Source: Dankookia rubra
GTDB taxonomy: Bacteria > Pseudomonadota > Alphaproteobacteria > Acetobacterales > Acetobacteraceae
DNA: 64,000 bases
Assembly: GCF_004355005.1 (NCBI RefSeq)
Contig: NZ_SMSJ01000006.1
Span: forward strand, 62,001-126,000
Direction of reading: 5' to 3'
Both the position numbers and the translations under genes were made by a program. Of this stretch, positions 58,909 to 64,000 are shown in pieces (within the stretch, counting starts at the first letter, position 1; each line of letters opens with the position of its first letter). The notes under the pieces are model-generated. The model searched no databases and had not been told where the DNA came from. It saw only the letters and a program-made list of their open reading frames with translations.

Positions 58909-60615
58909 ATGCCCGATCTGGATATGGTGATCCGCGGCGGCACCGTGGTGGATGGCGGCGGCGGCAAGCCCTTCGAGGCCGATGTGGCGATCGCCGGCGG
59001 GAAGATCGTCGAGGTCGGCAAGGTGGCCGGGCGTGGGACGGAGGAGATCGACGCCCGCGGCAAGATCGTCACCCCCGGCTTCGTCGACATCCACACCCAT
59101 TACGACGCCCAGGCCACCTGGAGCAGCCGGATCGACAGCAGCAGCTACAACGGCGTCACGACGGCGCTGATCGGCAATTGCGGCGTCGGCTTCGCGCCCT
59201 GCCTCCCGGCGCGGCGCGATGCGCTGGTCAAGCTGATGGAGGGCGTCGAGGACCTGCCCGAGGTGGTGCTGGCCGAAGGCCTGCCCTGGAGCTGGGAGAC
59301 CTTCGGCGAGTTCATGGACACGCTCGACGCGCGCCACTACGACATGGACATTGCCGCGCAGGTGACGCACGCGCCGCTGCGCGTCCACACCATGGGCGAG
59401 CGGGCCGCGGCGCATGCGGTGGCGACGCCGGCGGAGATCGCCGAGATGGCACGCCTTGCGGCCGAGGGGATCCGTGCCGGCGCGCTGGGTTTCTCGACCT
59501 CCCGCGCCATCGCCCACAAGACGCTGGACGGGCGGCATATCCCGACGCTGGGGACGCCGGAGGACGAGCTGGAGGCGATCGGCCGCGCGGTCGGCGAGGC
59601 CGGGGCGTCCTGGATGCAGGTGATCTCCGATTTCGATGAGCCGGAGGACGAGTTCGCCCGGCTGCAGCGCATCTGCACGGCGTCCGGTCGTCCCATGACC
59701 TTTTCCCTGCTGCAGCGGGAGAGCCGGCCCTGGCTCTGGCGCTTCCTGCTGGAGAGGATCGAGGCGGCGAACCGCGAGGGCATCCGGATGACCGGGCAGG
59801 TCATGGCCCGCCCGGTCGGGCTGATGTTCGGCTTCGAGCTGTCGCAGCACCCCTTCGTGGCGAAGCCCTCCTGGCAGGCGGTCGCTAACCTGCCCTTCGA
59901 GCAGCGGATGCAGGCGCTGCGCGACCCCGAAATCAAGGCACGGCTGCTGGCGGAGGAGATCGCCGACCCGGCGATACGGGCGCGGCTGAATACCTGGGAC
60001 ATGATCTTCAGGCTGGGCGATCCGCCGGATTACGAGCCGCTGCCGGAGACCAGCCTCGGCGTTACCGCCGCACGCCGCGGCATGGCGCCGGCCGAGCTGG
60101 CCTGGGAATGGATGATGGAGCAGGGTGGCCGCGCCATCCTCAACCGCCCGATCATCAACTACGCCGATGGCGACCTGGAGGCGGTGCGGACCATGGTGGA
60201 GCATCCGCAGACGCTGATGGGCCTCGGCGACGGCGGCGCGCATGTCGGCATCATCTGCGACGCGTCGTCCACCACCCACATGCTGTCCTACTGGACCCGC
60301 GACCGCACCCGCGGGCCGAGGCTCCCGCTCGAATTCGCCGTGAAGCGCCTCACCCGCGACAACGCGATGGCGCTTGGCCTGGCGGATCGCGGCCTGGTGG
60401 CGGCGGGGAAGAAGGCGGACATCAACGTCATCGACTACGACCGGCTGCAGGTGAAGGTGCCGGTGATGCGCTACGACCTGCCGGCCGGCGGCAAGCGGCT
60501 GGTGCAGCGCGCCGATGGCTACACCGCCACGCTGGTGAACGGTGCCGTCACCTACCGCGATGGCGAGGCGACCGGCGCGCTGCCCGGCCGCCTGGTGCGG
60601 GGCGCGAAGGCGTAG
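58909..60615 (+). CDS. Amidohydrolase (N-acyl-D-amino-acid deacylase type)
   Basis: 568-residue metal-dependent amidohydrolase. [17 protein letters not shown] carries the HxH metal motif. [27 protein letters not shown] and [20 protein letters not shown] follow, with [17 protein letters not shown] near the end. The ATG has GAGGGAGACG upstream. The gene converges on the molybdoenzyme gene, separated by 2 bp. Exact amide substrate unknown. Confidence 0.91.
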   Translation: MPDLDMVIRGGTVVDGGGGKPFEADVAIAGGKIVEVGKVAGRGTEEIDARGKIVTPGFVDIHTHYDAQATWSSRIDSSSYNGVTTALIGNCGVGFAPCLPARRDALVKLMEGVEDLPEVVLAEGLPWSWETFGEFMDTLDARHYDMDIAAQVTHAPLRVHTMGERAAAHAVATPAEIAEMARLAAEGIRAGALGFSTSRAIAHKTLDGRHIPTLGTPEDELEAIGRAVGEAGASWMQVISDFDEPEDEFARLQRICTASGRPMTFSLLQRESRPWLWRFLLERIEAANREGIRMTGQVMARPVGLMFGFELSQHPFVAKPSWQAVANLPFEQRMQALRDPEIKARLLAEEIADPAIRARLNTWDMIFRLGDPPDYEPLPETSLGVTAARRGMAPAELAWEWMMEQGGRAILNRPIINYADGDLEAVRTMVEHPQTLMGLGDGGAHVGIICDASSTTHMLSYWTRDRTRGPRLPLEFAVKRLTRDNAMALGLADRGLVAAGKKADINVIDYDRLQVKVPVMRYDLPAGGKRLVQRADGYTATLVNGAVTYRDGEATGALPGRLVRGAKA

Positions 60616-60617
60616 CG

Positions 60618-62936
60618 CTACCCGCGCATCGCTGCCCAGACCCGCTCCGGCGTCAGCGGCATCTCGAGATGCGTGACGCCATGTGGCCGCAGTGCATCCA
60701 CCACCGCGCCGACCAGCGCCGGCAGCGCGCCGACCGTGCCGGCCTCCCCGGCGCCCTTGACGCCGAGCGGGTTGGTCCTGGTCGGCACCGGGTTGCTCTT
60801 CACCAGGATGTCGGAGAAGTCGCTGGCGCGCGGCATCGGGTAGTCCTGGAAGCTCGCCGTCAGCAACTGGCCCCCGGCGTACAGGATCGCCTCGCCGAAG
60901 ACCTGGCCGAAGCCCTGCGCCACGCCGCCATGAATCTGCCCCTTCACCAGCAGCGGGTTGATGACGGTGCCGACATCATCGACGACGGCATAGGCCAGCA
61001 GCCGCGTCTCGCCGGTCTCGGGGTCCACCTCCACCTCGGCCACATGGCAGCCGTTCGGGAAGGTTGCGTCGCCCGGCCGGGTCACCAGCGCGGCGCCGAG
61101 GCCGAGCTCCGCCCCGTCCGGCAGCGCGCCGGGCACGTAGCTGGCCTTGGCCACCGCCTCGAGCCCGAGGCCCCGGTCGGTGCCCACCACGCGGAAGGTG
61201 CCATCGGCGAATTCCATGTCCGCCTCAGCCGCTTCCAGCAGGTGCGCGGCGATCTGCTTGCCGCGGGCGATCACCTTCTCCGCCGCGCCGACCAGCGCGC
61301 CGCCGGCCGCCATCATGCTGCGCGAGCCGATGGTGCCGCGGCCATGCGCCACCACGTCCGTGTCGCCGAACTGGATCCGCACCCGGTCCGGCGCCAGGCC
61401 GAGCTGCGAGGCGATGATCTGGCGGAACACCGTTTCATGCCCCTGGCCGTGGTTGTGGCTGCCGAGCAGGATGGTGGCGGTGCCGCCGGAATCGAAGCGG
61501 ATCTCGGCGCCTTCCTCCAGCGGCTTTCGGTGCGGTCCGCCGGCGCTCTCGATCGCATTGGCGATGCCGATGCCGCGCAGCATGCCGCGTGCGTCCGACT
61601 GCGCGCGTCGCGCCGGAAAGCCGTCCCAATCCGCCGCCTGCATCGCCAGCGCCTGGTTGCGCGGGAAGTCGCCGCTGTCATAGGCGTAATCGAGGCCGGT
61701 CTGGAACGGCATCTCCTCCGGCCGGATCATGTTGCGGACGCGGATCTCCGCGCGGTCCATGCCGAGCTTGCCGGCGGCGAGGTCGACCAGCCGCTCCATC
61801 GCATGGATCGCCTCCGGCCGCCCGGCGCCGCGATAGGGTGCGGTCGGCTGGGTATTGGTGAAGTAGCCCGTCACCTCAGTGCAGATATGCGGCGTGCGGT
61901 AGACGCCGGCGAGGCCGCCCACGTTGTTGGTCGAGGAGACCGGCCCCTGCCAGGCGAGATAGGCGCCCATGTTCGACAGCGTGCGCACCCGCATCGCCAG
62001 GAAGGTGCCGTCCGCCGCGACGGCAAGCTCGGCGGTCGAGACATTGTCCCGGGCATGGCTGTCGCTCAGGAAGCTCTCGGTCCGCGTCGCCGTCCAGCGC
62101 ACCGGCCGGCCGAGCCGCCGCGCCGCCAGCAGGCAGAGCACATGCTCGGGGAAGGGGCTCTCCTTCATCCCGAAGCCGCCGCCGACATCGGGAGAGACGA
62201 TCCGCAGCCGGTTGGAGGGGATACCGAGCGCGAATTCGGCGATCTCGTTCCGCATCACATGCGGCAGCTGCGTGCCGGTATAGAGGGTGTAGCGGTCCTC
62301 GATCGGGTCGTGCGTCGCCAGCGCATTCCGCGGCTCCATCGGATTGGCCGAGACGCGGCTGATCCGGTAGTCGAGCGCGACGACATGCGCCGCCCGGGCG
62401 AAGGTCGCCTCCACCGCGGCGAAGTCGCCCAAGGAGAAATGGAAACACTCGTTGTCCGGCGCGAAGTCGGGCCAGACCGCCGGCGCGCCCGTGCGCGCCG
62501 CCTCGGCCAGGTCGGTGACGGAGGGCAGCGGCTCGTAGCCGACCTCGATCCGCTCGGCCGCATCCTGCGCCGCGGCCGGCGTCGTCGCCACCACGGCGGC
62601 CATCGCATCGCCGACATGCCGCACCGCATCGGCCGGCAGCACCCGCCAGGGCGGCTGCACCAGCGGCGAGCCGTCCCGCCGGTGCCGCGGCGTGACACAG
62701 CGTAGCCGCGCCGGTATGTCGAGCTCGGCCGCGGTGAGCACCAGCAGCACGCCCGGCATAGCGCGGGCCGCCGTGGTGTCAATGGCGGTGATGCGGGCCG
62801 CGGCGTGCGGGGAACGCAGGACGTGCAGGTATGCCGCGCCCGGTGCCGCGATGTCATCGACGAAGCGGCCGGCACCGCGCAGGAAACGCGCATCCTCCAC
62901 CCGCCTGACCGGCGCGCCGATGCCGATATCCGTCAT
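60618..62936 (-). CDS. Xanthine-dehydrogenase-family molybdopterin-binding large subunit
   Basis: 772-residue molybdenum hydroxylase catalytic subunit (CoxL/CutL-like group). It has an N-terminal domain IGAPVRRVEDARFLRGAGRF, then VSPDVGGGFGMKESPFPEHV, APYRGAGRPEAIHAMERLVD and a C-terminal catalytic Glu region LGVKGAGEAGTVGALPALVG. The FAD and [2Fe-2S] subunits that normally accompany it are not adjacent. A TetR gene is divergent, 102 bp away. Substrate unknown. Confidence 0.92.
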   Translation of the reverse strand: MTDIGIGAPVRRVEDARFLRGAGRFVDDIAAPGAAYLHVLRSPHAAARITAIDTTAARAMPGVLLVLTAAELDIPARLRCVTPRHRRDGSPLVQPPWRVLPADAVRHVGDAMAAVVATTPAAAQDAAERIEVGYEPLPSVTDLAEAARTGAPAVWPDFAPDNECFHFSLGDFAAVEATFARAAHVVALDYRISRVSANPMEPRNALATHDPIEDRYTLYTGTQLPHVMRNEIAEFALGIPSNRLRIVSPDVGGGFGMKESPFPEHVLCLLAARRLGRPVRWTATRTESFLSDSHARDNVSTAELAVAADGTFLAMRVRTLSNMGAYLAWQGPVSSTNNVGGLAGVYRTPHICTEVTGYFTNTQPTAPYRGAGRPEAIHAMERLVDLAAGKLGMDRAEIRVRNMIRPEEMPFQTGLDYAYDSGDFPRNQALAMQAADWDGFPARRAQSDARGMLRGIGIANAIESAGGPHRKPLEEGAEIRFDSGGTATILLGSHNHGQGHETVFRQIIASQLGLAPDRVRIQFGDTDVVAHGRGTIGSRSMMAAGGALVGAAEKVIARGKQIAAHLLEAAEADMEFADGTFRVVGTDRGLGLEAVAKASYVPGALPDGAELGLGAALVTRPGDATFPNGCHVAEVEVDPETGETRLLAYAVVDDVGTVINPLLVKGQIHGGVAQGFGQVFGEAILYAGGQLLTASFQDYPMPRASDFSDILVKSNPVPTRTNPLGVKGAGEAGTVGALPALVGAVVDALRPHGVTHLEMPLTPERVWAAMRG

Positions 62937-63038
62937 GTCGCATTTCCCCCTTCGCGTCTTGTCCGGGATGCTAGCCGAAGTCGGGCGGATCGCCGAAGCC
63001 CCTTGCCCGATCGCCGCGCAGGGTTTTTCCTGGGCGGC

Positions 63039-63647
63039 ATGTCGAGTTCCAGCGACGTCACTGAGGCCGGCCGGCGCGCCCAGACCAAGGCGCGGAACCG
63101 GGAGGCCATCCTGGCCGCCGCGCGACGCGCCTTCGCCGAGCAGGGTTACGAAGCCGTCAGCGTGCGCGACATCATACGCGCCACCGACCTCGCCTCCGGC
63201 ACCTTCTACAACTACTTCCGTTCCAAGGAGGAGATCGCCCGCGCGCTGGCGGCCGATGCGGCGCAGCGGCTGCGTCCGCTGCTGCGGGCGGAACGCGCGA
63301 AGGCGATGGACCTGGAAGCCTGGCTGGGTGGTGCGCTGCGCGCCTATTTCCATTTTCTGGTCGAGGAATACGGCGGCACCGCCGCAGGCCCGCCGCATGT
63401 GCGGATGGACGCGACCCCGGCGCAGCGCGCGGTCTTCGAGGAAATCCGCGAATCTCTCACCGGCATCCTCGGCGACCGGCTCGCCCCCGGGGCCGATACC
63501 GCCTATCTGACGGCGGGGGCGATCGGCATCGCCCGCTATATCGGCGAACAGATGCTGCGGCGTGCGCCGCCCGATCCGGACGGCGCCGCGCGTTTCGCGG
63601 TGCGGCTGATCCTGCACGGGCTGCCCACGGCGGCCCGGGAGGGCTGA
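63039..63647 (+). CDS. TetR-family transcriptional regulator
   Basis: 202-residue regulator with HTH in ILAAARRAFAEQGYEAVSVR, then DIIRATDLASGTFYNYFRSK (about residues 25-65). The C-terminal ligand domain has no specific hint. The ATG 63039 follows TTTTTCCTGGGCGGC, a weak ribosome site. Divergent from the molybdoenzyme gene, which it may regulate. Its stop abuts the P450 stop with no gap. Confidence 0.9.
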   Translation: MSSSSDVTEAGRRAQTKARNREAILAAARRAFAEQGYEAVSVRDIIRATDLASGTFYNYFRSKEEIARALAADAAQRLRPLLRAERAKAMDLEAWLGGALRAYFHFLVEEYGGTAAGPPHVRMDATPAQRAVFEEIRESLTGILGDRLAPGADTAYLTAGAIGIARYIGEQMLRRAPPDPDGAARFAVRLILHGLPTAAREG

Positions 63648-64000
63648 TCAGCCGGGGATACGCACCGGCAGGTCGGTGATCCCGTGCACGAAGGAGGAGA
63701 AGACGCGCTTCGGCTCGCCGACCACCTCGATCCGGTCGAAGCGCTTCAGGATCTCCTCCCACAGGATCTTCAATTGCAGCTCCGCCAGCCGGTTGCCGAC
63801 GCAGCGGTGGATGCCGAAGCCGAAGGACAGATGCTGGCGCGGCCGCTTGCGGTCGATGATGAAGCGCTCCGGCTCTTCGATCGCCTCCGGGTCGCGGTTG
63901 CCGGAGATGTACCACATGACCACCTTGTCGCCGGCCTTGATGCGCTGGCCGCCGAGCTCGACGTCCTGCACCGCGGTGCGGCGCATATGCGCAAGCGGCG
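63648..64000 (-). CDS. Cytochrome P450 (C-terminal part, cut by window edge)
   Basis: Only the last 116 or so residues are visible. The haem-binding motif [15 protein letters not shown] (axial Cys), the meander [18 protein letters not shown] and the start [19 protein letters not shown] identify a bacterial P450. The N-terminal part lies beyond base 64000. It probably belongs to the oxidative catabolism genes to its left. Confidence 0.93.
   Translation of the reverse strand, partial: PLAHMRRTAVQDVELGGQRIKAGDKVVMWYISGNRDPEAIEEPERFIIDRKRPRQHLSFGFGIHRCVGNRLAELQLKILWEEILKRFDRIEVVGEPKRVFSSFVHGITDLPVRIPG

Overview
This window carries most of the photosynthesis gene cluster (PGC) of a purple alphaproteobacterium, followed by an accessory and catabolic region. 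GC content is very high throughout. The type 2 reaction centre genes (pufLM, puhA), a tetraheme pufC, LH1 genes, a HiPIP, an aerobic-type cyclase (acsF) and a Roseomonas-like set of catabolic genes suggest an aerobic anoxygenic phototroph, probably in the Acetobacteraceae/Rhodospirillales. That placement is inferred from gene content and codon style, not from a marker gene.

Layout. 1-1.6 kb (minus): the regulators ppsR (cut by the window edge) and ppaA/aerR. 1.8-13 kb (plus): a tightly packed run bchF-bchN-bchB-bchL-lhaA-puhA-puhB-puhC-orf102-acsF-puhE-hemA, mostly joined by 4-base start/stop overlaps. 13.1-18.6 kb: a HiPIP, then bchI-bchD-bchO and a DUF3422 gene. 18.9-22.9 kb: an accessory insert (AHSA1/ArsR pair, cupin, a possible SLATT-type membrane protein, a hydrolase with a membrane tail). 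23-27.1 kb: crtB-tspO, then bchE-bchJ. 27.1-29.7 kb (minus): VOC protein, DUF2218/PadR pair, DUF2189 membrane protein. 30-40.6 kb (plus): crtE-crtF, then bchC-bchX-bchY-bchZ-pufB-pufA-pufL-pufM-pufC, followed by a membrane-anchored tandem cytochrome c. 41.8-64 kb: two MoxR/VWA modules, clpS, a tripartite tricarboxylate transporter, and oxidative catabolism genes ending in a partial P450.

How it works together. hemA makes 5-aminolevulinate. BchI/BchD are two of the three Mg-chelatase subunits. AcsF and BchE are alternative cyclases for high and low oxygen. BchNBL reduce ring D, BchXYZ reduce ring B, and BchF and BchC process the C3 side chain. CrtE, CrtB and CrtF belong to spirilloxanthin/spheroidene-type carotenoid synthesis. 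The puf and puh products form the RC-LH1 core, and LhaA and PuhB/C/E assist assembly. PufC, the HiPIP and the tandem cytochrome are candidate electron donors. PpsR-type operators (TGT-N12-ACA) can be read before crtB, bchE, crtE and bchC, with a degenerate one between ppaA and bchF. The bchC promoter has two perfect copies 8 bp apart, and bchE also has an FNR-like site. bchH, bchM, bchG, bchP, crtI, crtC, crtD and crtA are absent and must lie elsewhere.

Points of note: an apparent frameshift near the 3' end of bchE; the clean absence of bchH and bchM from their usual slots; a tandem di-domain cytochrome c next to pufC; and a family of nested-palindrome intergenic repeats, each abutting a stop codon.
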